A stretch of 64,000 nucleotides of DNA from Candidatus Woodwardiibium gallinarum (GTDB lineage Bacteria; Bacillota; Clostridia; Oscillospirales; CAG-382): contig CAJFRY010000002.1 of assembly GCA_904419545.1 (NCBI GenBank), positions 1 to 64,000 on the forward strand. Reading direction: 5' to 3'. How positions within the stretch are numbered: position 1 is the stretch's first letter; every line of letters starts with the position of its first letter. This document shows, in pieces, positions 28,350 to 36,172 of the stretch. Both the position numbers and the translations under genes were made by a program. The notes beneath the pieces were generated by a model, which was given only the letters and a program-made list of their open reading frames with translations, had not been told where the DNA came from and did no database searches.

Positions 28350-28379
28350 TTGCTTTTTGCCTATTGTATATGGTATGAT
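28350..28379 (+). promoter_or_regulatory. Probable promoter of the rex-adhE transcript
   Basis: TTGCTT (28350-28355), an 18-base spacer and TATGAT (28374-28379), about 30 bases before the rex start. No clear Rex operator (TTGTTAA-N4-TTAACAA type) is visible here or before adhE. Confidence 0.55.
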
Positions 28380-28410
28380 ATTGGTGTAAAATAGGAAGGA
28401 GGAGAATCGA

Positions 28411-29046
28411 TTGACCGGCGATCCGATATCCAAAAAGACATTGGCACGGCTTCCGCTGTATCTCGGCTATCTGCGCGAGCAGAAAAACGGCGGCCAGCCG
28501 TACATTTCCGCAACGACGATCGCCGACGCGCTCGGGCTGAATCAGGTACAGGTACGAAAGGACCTCGCGCTCATCAGCAATGGCGGCAAGCCGAAGGTCG
28601 GCTACCGCATCAGCGAGCTGGAGGCGGACATCGAGCGTTTTTTAGGCTATGACAACATCAACAGCGCGGTGATCGTGGGCGCCGGGCATCTCGGCAAGGC
28701 GCTGATGTCCTATGTCGGCTTCAAGCAGTACGGACTGGAAATCATCGCCGCCTTTGACAGCGACCCGTCGTTGTGGAACACGACCTTCAACGGCATTACG
28801 GTGTTTCCGCCGGAAAAGATGGCCGATATCGCCGAACGGCTGAAGCTGCACATCGGCATTATCACGGTTCCGGCGCCGCACGCGCAGGAGGTCTGCGACA
28901 GGCTCGTCGAGGCGGGCGTGCGCGCGATTTGGAACTTTGCACCGACGGTGCTTCGCGTGCCGGAGGGCATTCTCGTGCAGAATGAGAACATGGCGTCGTC
29001 GCTGGCGCTGCTGTGCAACCACCTCTCACAGCGGTTGAACGGCTAA
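28411..29046 (+). CDS. rex: Redox-sensing transcriptional repressor Rex
   Basis: NADH/NAD+ sensor that represses fermentation genes when NADH is low. 211 residues: N-terminal winged helix (LPLYLGYLREQ, TTIADALGLNQVQVRKDL), then a Rossmann domain with GAGHLGKAL near residue 90, and a C-terminal domain-swap helix. The start is TTG at 28411 behind AAGGAGGA. adhE, a classic Rex target, is the next gene after 47 bases, so Rex probably governs its own operon. Confidence 0.96.
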   Translation: MTGDPISKKTLARLPLYLGYLREQKNGGQPYISATTIADALGLNQVQVRKDLALISNGGKPKVGYRISELEADIERFLGYDNINSAVIVGAGHLGKALMSYVGFKQYGLEIIAAFDSDPSLWNTTFNGITVFPPEKMADIAERLKLHIGIITVPAPHAQEVCDRLVEAGVRAIWNFAPTVLRVPEGILVQNENMASSLALLCNHLSQRLNG

Positions 29047-29093
29047 TCAGGTAAAAAAGAATCATCATAAACATTTCGAAAGGATCAGGGAAA

Positions 29094-31694
29094 ATGCAGA
29101 AGAACTACACAGTCGACAACGCGGAGGCGTTGGAAAGAAAGATCGCCGAGGTCAGAGAGGCGCAGGCAAAATTCGCCACCTACACGCAGGAGCAGGTGGA
29201 CGAAATTTTCAAGGCCGCCGCTCTTGCCGCCAACCAGCAGCGCATCCCGCTTGCGCAGATGGCGGTCGAGGAAACCGGTATGGGCGTCGTTGAGGACAAG
29301 GTAATCAAAAACCACTACGCAGCCGAATACATTTACAACGCCTATAAAAACGCCAGGACCTGCGGTGTGATCGAGGAGGACAAGGCCTTCGGCATCAAGA
29401 AGATTGCCGAGCCGCTCGGTCTTATCGCGGCCGTCATCCCGACGACCAACCCCACCTCCACCGCAATCTTCAAAACCCTCATTTCGCTGAAAACGCGCAA
29501 CGGCATCATCATCAGCCCGCACCCGAGAGCAAAGCTGTCGACCATCGCGGCCGCGAAGGTCGTGCTGGACGCGGCCGTCGCCGCCGGCGCGCCGAAGAAC
29601 ATCATCGGCTGGATCGACGTGCCTTCTCTTGAACTGACCAATATGATCATGAAGGAGGCCGACACCATCCTTGCTACCGGCGGTCCCGGTATGGTCAAGG
29701 CGGCTTATTCCTCCGGCAAGCCTGCGCTCGGCGTCGGCGCCGGCAATACGCCCGCCATCATCGATGAGTCGGCCGACATCCTGCTGGCCGTCAACTCGAT
29801 CGTCCACTCCAAGACCTTTGACAACGGCATGATCTGCGCCTCCGAGCAGTCGGTGATCGTCAGCGACAAGATCTACGACAAGGTCAAGGCCGAGTTTGCC
29901 GCGCGCGGCTGCTACTTCCTCAGCAAGGACGAGACAGAGAAGGTTCGCAAGACCATCATCATCAACGGTGCACTCAACGCCAAAATCGTCGGTCAAAAGG
30001 CACCCACCATCGCTTCGCTTGCCGGCGTGACCGTGCCCGAAACGACCAAAATCCTCATCGGCGAGGTCGAGTCGGTCGATATCTCGGAAGAATTTGCGCA
30101 CGAAAAGCTCTCCCCCGTGCTCGCGATGTACAAGGCCAAGAGCTTCAAGGACGCGCTTGATAAAGCAGACCGCCTCATCGCAGACGGCGGCTTCGGCCAC
30201 ACCGCCGCGCTCTACGTCAACCCCGTCACCGAAAGGGAAAAGATCGACGAATTCGGCGCGCGTATGAAAACCTGCCGCATTCTCGTCAACACCCCGTCCT
30301 CGCAGGGCGGCATCGGCGACCTGTACAACTTCAAGCTTGCGCCCTCGCTGACCCTCGGCTGCGGCTCGTGGGGCGGCAACTCGGTGTCCGAGAACGTGGG
30401 CATCAAGCATCTGGTCAACATCAAAACAGTCGCCGAGAGGAGAGAAAACATGCTCTGGTTCAGAACCCCGTCCAAGGTCTATATTAAGAAAGGCTGCCTG
30501 CCCGTCGCATTGGACGAGCTGAAGAGCGTGATGGGCAAGAAGAAGGCCTTCATCGTCACCGACAGCTTCCTCTACAACAACGGCTACACGAAGGGCATCA
30601 CCGACAAGCTGGACGAGATGGATATCAAATATACCACTTTCTACAACGTCGCACCCGACCCGTCCCTTGCCAGCGCGAAGGAAGGCGCCAAGCAGATGGC
30701 CGCCTTCGAGCCCGACTGCATCATCGCCCTCGGCGGCGGCTCCGCAATGGACGCGGCCAAGATCATGTGGGTGATGTACGAGCATCCCGAGGTGGACTTC
30801 CTCGATATGGCGATGCGCTTTATGGATATCCGCAAGAGGGTGTATACCTTCCCGAAAATGGGTGAAAAAGCTTACTTCATCGCCATCCCGACCTCTGCCG
30901 GCACCGGCAGCGAAGTCACGCCCTTTGCCGTCATCACCGATGAGACGACCGGTGTGAAGTATCCGCTTGCCGACTATGAGCTGCTGCCGAATATGGCCAT
31001 CGTCGACGCCGACCTGATGATGACGATGCCCAAGGGCCTGACGAGCGCATCGGGTATCGACGTGCTTACGCATGCCCTCGAAGCCTACGCTTCGATGATG
31101 GCGACCGACTATACCGACAGCCTGGCGCTGATGGCCGCCAAGAGCGTGTTCAACTACCTGCCGCGCTGCTATGACAACGGCGCCAACGATCCCGAGGCCC
31201 GAGAAAAAATGGCCAATGCTTCCACGATGGCCGGTATGGCGTTTGCCAATGCGTTCCTGGGCGTCTGCCACTCGATGGCGCACAAGCTGGGCGCATTCCA
31301 TCACCTGCCGCACGGCGTTGCCAATGCACTGATGATTTCCCATGTCATCCGCTTCAACGCCGAAGAGGTTCCGCCGAAAATGGGCACCTTCCCGCAGTAC
31401 GAGTATCCGCACACCCGCGCGCGCTACGCCGAGGTGGCTGATTACATCGGCCTGAAAGGCAAGGACGACGCCGAAAAGGTGGAGAATCTCATCAAGGAAA
31501 TCGAAAACCTCAAAAAGAAAATCGGCATCAAGAGCTCGATCAAGGAATACGGCATCGACGAAAAAGACTTCCTCGACCGTCTCGACGAAATGGCGCTGCA
31601 GGCGTTCGACGACCAGTGCACGGGAGCAAACCCCCGCTATCCGCTTGTTTCTGAAATCAAGGAAATGTATCTGAAAGCCTACTACGGCGAATAA
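29094..31694 (+). CDS. adhE: Bifunctional aldehyde/alcohol dehydrogenase
   Basis: Reduces acetyl-CoA to acetaldehyde and then ethanol with two NADH. 866 residues. The acylating aldehyde dehydrogenase half (about 1-440) has the catalytic cysteine in NGMICASEQ near residue 247. After a short linker the iron-dependent alcohol dehydrogenase half (about 455-866) shows GGGSAMDAAK for NAD and the iron-binding histidines in CHSMAHKLGAFHHLPHG near residue 724. Such proteins form long spirosome filaments. It is placed directly after rex. Confidence 0.97.
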   Translation: MQKNYTVDNAEALERKIAEVREAQAKFATYTQEQVDEIFKAAALAANQQRIPLAQMAVEETGMGVVEDKVIKNHYAAEYIYNAYKNARTCGVIEEDKAFGIKKIAEPLGLIAAVIPTTNPTSTAIFKTLISLKTRNGIIISPHPRAKLSTIAAAKVVLDAAVAAGAPKNIIGWIDVPSLELTNMIMKEADTILATGGPGMVKAAYSSGKPALGVGAGNTPAIIDESADILLAVNSIVHSKTFDNGMICASEQSVIVSDKIYDKVKAEFAARGCYFLSKDETEKVRKTIIINGALNAKIVGQKAPTIASLAGVTVPETTKILIGEVESVDISEEFAHEKLSPVLAMYKAKSFKDALDKADRLIADGGFGHTAALYVNPVTEREKIDEFGARMKTCRILVNTPSSQGGIGDLYNFKLAPSLTLGCGSWGGNSVSENVGIKHLVNIKTVAERRENMLWFRTPSKVYIKKGCLPVALDELKSVMGKKKAFIVTDSFLYNNGYTKGITDKLDEMDIKYTTFYNVAPDPSLASAKEGAKQMAAFEPDCIIALGGGSAMDAAKIMWVMYEHPEVDFLDMAMRFMDIRKRVYTFPKMGEKAYFIAIPTSAGTGSEVTPFAVITDETTGVKYPLADYELLPNMAIVDADLMMTMPKGLTSASGIDVLTHALEAYASMMATDYTDSLALMAAKSVFNYLPRCYDNGANDPEAREKMANASTMAGMAFANAFLGVCHSMAHKLGAFHHLPHGVANALMISHVIRFNAEEVPPKMGTFPQYEYPHTRARYAEVADYIGLKGKDDAEKVENLIKEIENLKKKIGIKSSIKEYGIDEKDFLDRLDEMALQAFDDQCTGANPRYPLVSEIKEMYLKAYYGE

Positions 31695-31719
31695 AGGCAT
31701 AAAGGAGAATAAGGTAACG

Positions 31720-32469
31720 ATGAAACTCGACAACGTGATCGCAAAAAGAGCCGAGAAGACCGTCTACCGCGACGGCGATCTGGCCATCAAGCTGTTTGAG
31801 AGCAGCTTCTCAAAAGCCAACGTCCTCAACGAAGCGCTCAATCAGGCGCGCGTGGAGGAAACGGGATTGAACATTCCCAAGGTCAACGAGGTCTGCAAGG
31901 CGGACGGGAAATGGGCCATCGTCTCCGATTTCATCGAAGGCGAGACGCTCAGCTCGCTGATGGAGAAGCATCCCGAAAAGGAAGACGAATACCTCGAGCT
32001 GTTCGTCGACCTTCAAATTGAAATCCACGGCAAGACCGCGCCTCTGCTGAATAAGCTCAAGGACAAAATGCACCGCAAGATTTCCGAGACCACGCTGGAT
32101 GCGACCACGCGCTACGAGCTCCATATGCGGCTGGACAGCATGCCCACGCATGTGAAGGTCTGCCACGGCGACTACAACCCCTCCAACATCATCATCACGC
32201 CGGAGGGCAAGCCGTTCGTGATTGACTGGTCCCACGCGACGCAGGGCAACGCTTCCGCCGATGTGGCGCGCACCTATCTCCTGTTCAAGCTGGAGAAGAA
32301 GGACGCGCTGGCCGAGAAATACCTCAACCTCTTCTGCCGCAAGACCGACACCGCCAAGCAGTACGTGCAGCAGTGGCTGCCGATCGTCGCCGCCTCGCAG
32401 TCGGTCAAGGGCAAGCCGGAGGAGCGCGAGTTCCTCCTCGGCTGGACAAACGTTGTCGATTACGAATAA
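31720..32469 (+). CDS. APH-fold small-molecule or protein kinase
   Basis: 249 residues of the aminoglycoside phosphotransferase/choline kinase superfamily. The catalytic loop reads CHGDYNPSNII with the Asp and Asn in place, followed by the metal Asp in FVIDWSHA. The N-terminal lobe is short. It begins 25 bases after adhE and is probably in the rex-adhE transcript. Resistance function is unlikely in this setting; a housekeeping substrate, or regulation of fermentation, is more plausible but unproven. Confidence 0.8.
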   Translation: MKLDNVIAKRAEKTVYRDGDLAIKLFESSFSKANVLNEALNQARVEETGLNIPKVNEVCKADGKWAIVSDFIEGETLSSLMEKHPEKEDEYLELFVDLQIEIHGKTAPLLNKLKDKMHRKISETTLDATTRYELHMRLDSMPTHVKVCHGDYNPSNIIITPEGKPFVIDWSHATQGNASADVARTYLLFKLEKKDALAEKYLNLFCRKTDTAKQYVQQWLPIVAASQSVKGKPEEREFLLGWTNVVDYE

Positions 32470-32482
32470 ACAAGGAATAGGA

Positions 32483-32560
32483 AACCCCAATAAAAACTGT
32501 AGGCAAAACCTTCGCAAAATCTGATTGTGCCCGGTTTATTGCACATTTTTCATTGGGGTT
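32483..32560 (+). promoter_or_regulatory. Structured leader before the hydrogenase operon
   Basis: AACCCCAAT (32483-32491) pairs perfectly with ATTGGGGTT (32552-32560), the stem continues inward after one mismatch through an A/T run, and an inner hairpin TGTGC/GCACA lies at 32526-32545. No T-run follows, so it is not a simple terminator. It sits 33 bases before the first gene of the cluster. It matches no riboswitch I recognise. Confidence 0.4.
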
Positions 32561-32592
32561 CAGTAAAAGGAAATTTCCGGAGGTCCGTTTTT

Positions 32593-32838
32593 ATGACAGT
32601 AAACGTTTGCGTGGGCTCTTCCTGCCACCTCAAAGGCTCTTATAAGATCATCAGCCTCTTGACCGAAGCGGTGAAGGCCCACGGGCTTGGGGACAAGGTG
32701 GAACTGGGCGCCGCCTTCTGTCTGGGCAAATGCACGGACGGCGTGTCCGTCAAGGTGGACGACGAGGTCGTCTGCGGCATCTGTCCGGAGAATTTCGACG
32801 CCTTTTTCGCCAAATACATACTCGGGAGGGTCGGCTGA
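32593..32838 (+). CDS. Thioredoxin-like [2Fe-2S] ferredoxin (NuoE/HndA C-terminal type)
   Basis: 81 residues from the ATG at 32593, behind GGAGG. The four cluster ligands are visible as CVGSSC near the N-terminus and FCLGKC in the middle, the spacing of thioredoxin-like [2Fe-2S] proteins and of the E subunits of NADH- and bifurcating hydrogenase complexes. The N-terminal helical domain of full NuoE is absent. It probably shuttles electrons to or from the hydrogenase-type proteins downstream. It overlaps the thioesterase gene (TGATG). Confidence 0.88.
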   Translation: MTVNVCVGSSCHLKGSYKIISLLTEAVKAHGLGDKVELGAAFCLGKCTDGVSVKVDDEVVCGICPENFDAFFAKYILGRVG

Positions 32839-33242
32839 TGCTGCACGCAGGGCTCGAAGGCGAAGGCCGCCTGACCGTGACCGAAAACGATACGGCCGCT
32901 TCGGTCGGCAGCGGTTCGCTGCGCGTGTTTGCCACCCCCGCGATGGCCGCGCTGATGGAAAAAACGGCTCTGGACAGTGTCGCGCCCTTCCTTGAGGAGG
33001 GCGCGACGACCGTCGGCACCGCGCTGGACATCCGGCATATCGCCGCCACGCCGGTCGGGATGGCGGTCACCTGCCGCAGCACGCTCACCGCCGTCGAAAA
33101 CCGCCGGCTGGTCTTTTCGCTGTCCGTTTCGGACGAATACGGCCTCATCGGCGAGGGTACCCACGAACGGTTTATCGTTGAAGCCGCCAAATTCCAGCGC
33201 AAAGCCGAGACAAAGGCCGACAGGGAGCGCAACGGAAAATGA
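32838..33242 (+). CDS. FlK-like hot-dog thioesterase family protein
   Basis: 134 residues, single hot-dog fold of the fluoroacetyl-CoA thioesterase family. The family residues appear in order: Thr in VFATPAM, Glu in ALMEKTA, and His in DIRHIAATPVG, which match the Thr-Glu-His set of Streptomyces FlK. The C-terminal strand GEGTHERFIV is also typical. Fluoroacetate is not an expected substrate here; a short acyl-CoA, or a ligand-binding role, is more likely. It is locked between the [2Fe-2S] gene and the sensor hydrogenase by overlaps at both ends. Confidence 0.8.
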   Translation: MLHAGLEGEGRLTVTENDTAASVGSGSLRVFATPAMAALMEKTALDSVAPFLEEGATTVGTALDIRHIAATPVGMAVTCRSTLTAVENRRLVFSLSVSDEYGLIGEGTHERFIVEAAKFQRKAETKADRERNGK

Positions 33243-34912
33243 ATGAATATCTCAGACTCAAAAAATCCAACTGCAAGAACTGCTATAAGTGCATCCGCCA
33301 ATGTCCGGTGAAGTCGATCAAATTCCAGAACAATCAGGCGCACATCATTGAGGACGAGTGCATTCTCTGCGGCCAGTGCTTTGTCGTATGTCCGCAGAAT
33401 GCCAAGGAGATCCGCAACGACACCGGCGCCGTCCGCGAGCTGATCGCCGCCGGGAAGCCGGTGTACGCAAGCGTCGCGCCCTCGTTCGTAGCCAACTATC
33501 CGGGCGCGACCATTGCCGGTATGGACAAAGCCCTGCGCGCGCTGGGCTTTGCGGGCGCCTCGGAGACGGCAATCGGCGCGACGTCGGTCAAAACGCTCTA
33601 CGACGAGATGTGCGAGCGCGGGACCGACGACGTGATCATCTCCTCCTGCTGCCACACGGTCAACCTGCTCATCCGTAAATATTTCCCGCAGGCAATCGGC
33701 TGCCTGGCGCCGGTGCTTTCCCCGATGCAGGCACACTGCAAATCGATCAAGGCCGCGCATCCGAACGCTGCAGCCGTGTTCATCGGTCCCTGCATTTCCA
33801 AGAAGGACGAGGCGGCACAATACCCCGGTATCGTCGATTACGCACTGACCTTTGAGGAGCTGACCGAGTGGATGAACGGCGCAGGCGTCGCTGTCGAGCC
33901 CGAACCGGACGCCGAAGCCGGCGGCAAGGCGCGCCTGTTTCCGACAACGGGCGGAATTCTCCGCTCAATGGAGCGCCGCGCGGCTGATTACACCTACATA
34001 ACCGTAGACGGCATCGACAACTGTGTCCGCGCGCTGCGTGAAATCTGTGAAGGCGGCCTGAAAAAGTGCTTTATCGAGATGTCCGCCTGCGTGGGAAGCT
34101 GCGTCGGCGGTCCGGCGATGGACAGACACGGCAGCGCCGTGCGCGGGACAGCGGCGGTCGACCGCTACGCGCCGGATGGCGATTTCACCATCGATACGCC
34201 CGACGCGGACGCCCTTTCCAAGCCGCACAGCTACATTGGCGTCCATCGGACGATGCCCGGCTCGAAGGCGATCGAGGAGATCCTGCGCCAGATGGGCAAG
34301 ACCAAGCCCGAGGACGAGCTGAACTGCGGGAGCTGCGGCTACAACACCTGCCGCGACAAGGCCGTCGCCGTCCTCAACGGCAAGGCGGAAATCTCGATGT
34401 GCCTGCCCTATCTGAAGGAAAAGGCCGAGAATTTTTCGGACAAAATCATCAAAAACACGCCCAACGGCATCATTGTCCTAAACGAAGCGCTTGAGGTCCA
34501 GCAGCTCAACGCCGCCGCCTGCGCGATGCTCAACCTCAGCGGCGCGCAGGACATCCTCGGCGGTCAGGTCGTGCGCGTGCTTGATCCGCAGCCCTTTTTG
34601 GAGGTCATGGAGACCGGCCGGTCCATTCGCGGCAAGCGCGTTTATCTGGCCGAATACAAGCGCTACGTCGAGCAGACGGTAATCTATGACAAGGCCTACC
34701 ACATCATTATGGCAATCATGCGCGACATCACCGACGAGGAAAACGCGCGCGAGCGCAAAGAAAGCATCAGCCGCAGCACGATCGAGATCACCGACAAGGT
34801 TATCGAAAAGCAGATGCGCGCCGTGCAGGAGATTGCCTCGCTGCTCGGCGAGACGACGGCCGAAACGAAAATCGCGCTGACAAAGCTCAAGGAGTCGCTG
34901 ACCGATGAATGA
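33239..34912 (+). CDS. PAS-linked [FeFe]-hydrogenase-like sensor protein
   Basis: 557 residues. Order of domains: two [4Fe-4S] ferredoxin motifs (CKNCYKCIRQCP, CILCGQCFVVCP) in residues 10-60; an H-cluster-type domain with SSCCHTV, GPCISKK and ACVGSCVGG, so all four cysteines for the H-cluster cubane are kept although the TSCCP proline is His; an extra Fe-S motif CGSCGYNTC...C near 360; a PAS domain (about 390-500); and a C-terminal coiled helix. This is the architecture of putative sensory (group C-like) hydrogenases. It overlaps the phosphatase gene that follows, a natural output partner. Confidence 0.87.
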   Translation: MNEYLRLKKSNCKNCYKCIRQCPVKSIKFQNNQAHIIEDECILCGQCFVVCPQNAKEIRNDTGAVRELIAAGKPVYASVAPSFVANYPGATIAGMDKALRALGFAGASETAIGATSVKTLYDEMCERGTDDVIISSCCHTVNLLIRKYFPQAIGCLAPVLSPMQAHCKSIKAAHPNAAAVFIGPCISKKDEAAQYPGIVDYALTFEELTEWMNGAGVAVEPEPDAEAGGKARLFPTTGGILRSMERRAADYTYITVDGIDNCVRALREICEGGLKKCFIEMSACVGSCVGGPAMDRHGSAVRGTAAVDRYAPDGDFTIDTPDADALSKPHSYIGVHRTMPGSKAIEEILRQMGKTKPEDELNCGSCGYNTCRDKAVAVLNGKAEISMCLPYLKEKAENFSDKIIKNTPNGIIVLNEALEVQQLNAAACAMLNLSGAQDILGGQVVRVLDPQPFLEVMETGRSIRGKRVYLAEYKRYVEQTVIYDKAYHIIMAIMRDITDEENARERKESISRSTIEITDKVIEKQMRAVQEIASLLGETTAETKIALTKLKESLTDE

Positions 34913-36077
34913 CCTGTTCTGCGACATCGGCTACCACAGCCTGAACAAAGACGGCGAGACGCTCTGCGGCGACCGCGTGCAGTGCGTCTCCCCGAACGAG
35001 GACGACGAGGTCATTGTGCTGGCCGACGGCCTCGGCAGCGGGGTGAAGGCCAACATCCTTTCCACGCTCACGTCGAAAATCATCTCCACGATGGTCGCCG
35101 GCGGTATGAGCATCGAGGACTGCGTAGCGACCATTGCCGCGACGCTGCCGGTCTGCAAGATCCGCAATGTTGCCTACTCCACGTTTACGATTATCCGAAT
35201 CCTCGGGAACAATGAAGCGGAAATCATCCAGTACGATAACCCGCATGTCATCGTCCTGCGGGACGGAAAGTATCTTCCGTTGCCCGAATCGAGTATGACC
35301 ATTGAAAACAAGGTCATTTATAAGTCCCGTCTCGTACTGCGCGAAGGCGACGTGCTTATCGCGATGAGCGACGGCTGCATCCACGCCGGTGTGGGACTGG
35401 AGCTGAACTTCGGATGGCAGCGCGAGAACATCATCGACTATATGGAGAAGATGTACAACCCCGACTTTACGGCCAAAACGCTCGCCACGCTTCTGCTGGA
35501 TGAATGCGAGCGCCTTTACGGCGGCAAGCCGGGAGACGACACCACCGTCTGCGCAGTCAAAATCCGCCCGCGCCAGAGCGTGAACCTGATGATCGGTCCG
35601 CCCGCCGACCCTGCGGACGTCAACAAAATGATGTCGCTCTTTTTCGCCAAGAGCGGCAAGCATATCGTTTGCGGCGGCACGACAAGCACGCTCGCCGGGA
35701 AGTTTTTAGGCAAAGAGGTCAAGGCGAACCTGGAATACCTCGACCCCGAAATCCCGCCGACCGCGACCATCGAGGGCGTGGATTTGGTTACGGAGGGCGT
35801 CATCACCATCAACCGCGTCCTGACCTACGCCGAGAGCTATCTGGCCGACAACAAGTTCTTTGCCGACTGGAGCTATAAACGAGACGGCGCCTCGCTCATC
35901 GCACGAATGCTGTTCGAGGACGCGACCGACATCAACTTTTTTGTCGGACGTGCGGTCAATCCCGCGCACCAAAACCCCGATCTGCCCATCAATTTCAGCA
36001 TCAAAATGCGGCTCGTAGACGGTTTGTCCGAGGCGCTGCGGAAGATGGGCAAACGCATCAAGGTCAGCTATTTCTAA
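34905..36077 (+). CDS. SpoIIE-type (PP2C-like) serine phosphatase with extra C-terminal domain
   Basis: 390 residues. The first 225 are a SpoIIE/RsbU-type phosphatase: metal motifs VLADGLGSGVKA, AMSDGCIHAG and PGDDTTVCAVK are all intact, so it should be active. The last 160 residues (from DPADVNKMM) are a separate domain I do not recognise, beginning with a CGGTTSTLAGKFLG segment. The gene overlaps the sensor hydrogenase gene by eight bases, which points to coupled synthesis and a signalling pair. It is more likely a redox or H2 signalling phosphatase than the sporulation SpoIIE, since it lacks membrane segments. Confidence 0.88.
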   Translation: MNDLFCDIGYHSLNKDGETLCGDRVQCVSPNEDDEVIVLADGLGSGVKANILSTLTSKIISTMVAGGMSIEDCVATIAATLPVCKIRNVAYSTFTIIRILGNNEAEIIQYDNPHVIVLRDGKYLPLPESSMTIENKVIYKSRLVLREGDVLIAMSDGCIHAGVGLELNFGWQRENIIDYMEKMYNPDFTAKTLATLLLDECERLYGGKPGDDTTVCAVKIRPRQSVNLMIGPPADPADVNKMMSLFFAKSGKHIVCGGTTSTLAGKFLGKEVKANLEYLDPEIPPTATIEGVDLVTEGVITINRVLTYAESYLADNKFFADWSYKRDGASLIARMLFEDATDINFFVGRAVNPAHQNPDLPINFSIKMRLVDGLSEALRKMGKRIKVSYF

Positions 36078-36127
36078 TCCGCACCACAAACGAGCCCTGC
36101 CGAAGCAGGCGGGCACTCACAGATTCC

Positions 36128-36172
36128 AAGGAGGAAGCTTTCGCGCTGCGAAAGCAAGCGATTACACCTATG
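36128..36172 (+). promoter_or_regulatory. Ribosome binding site split from its start codon by a hairpin
   Basis: A perfect AAGGAGG (36128-36134) lies 35 bases before the ATG at 36170. Between them is an 8-bp perfect hairpin, GCTTTCGC-GCT-GCGAAAGC (36137-36155). Folding shortens the gap to about 16 bases; an alternative CTG start at 36146 would have normal spacing. Confidence 0.6.

Noticed and set aside
31720-32469. Aminoglycoside resistance gene
   Set aside because: Only the superfamily catalytic loop is shared; the gene sits in a fermentation operon with native base composition and no mobile-element signs.
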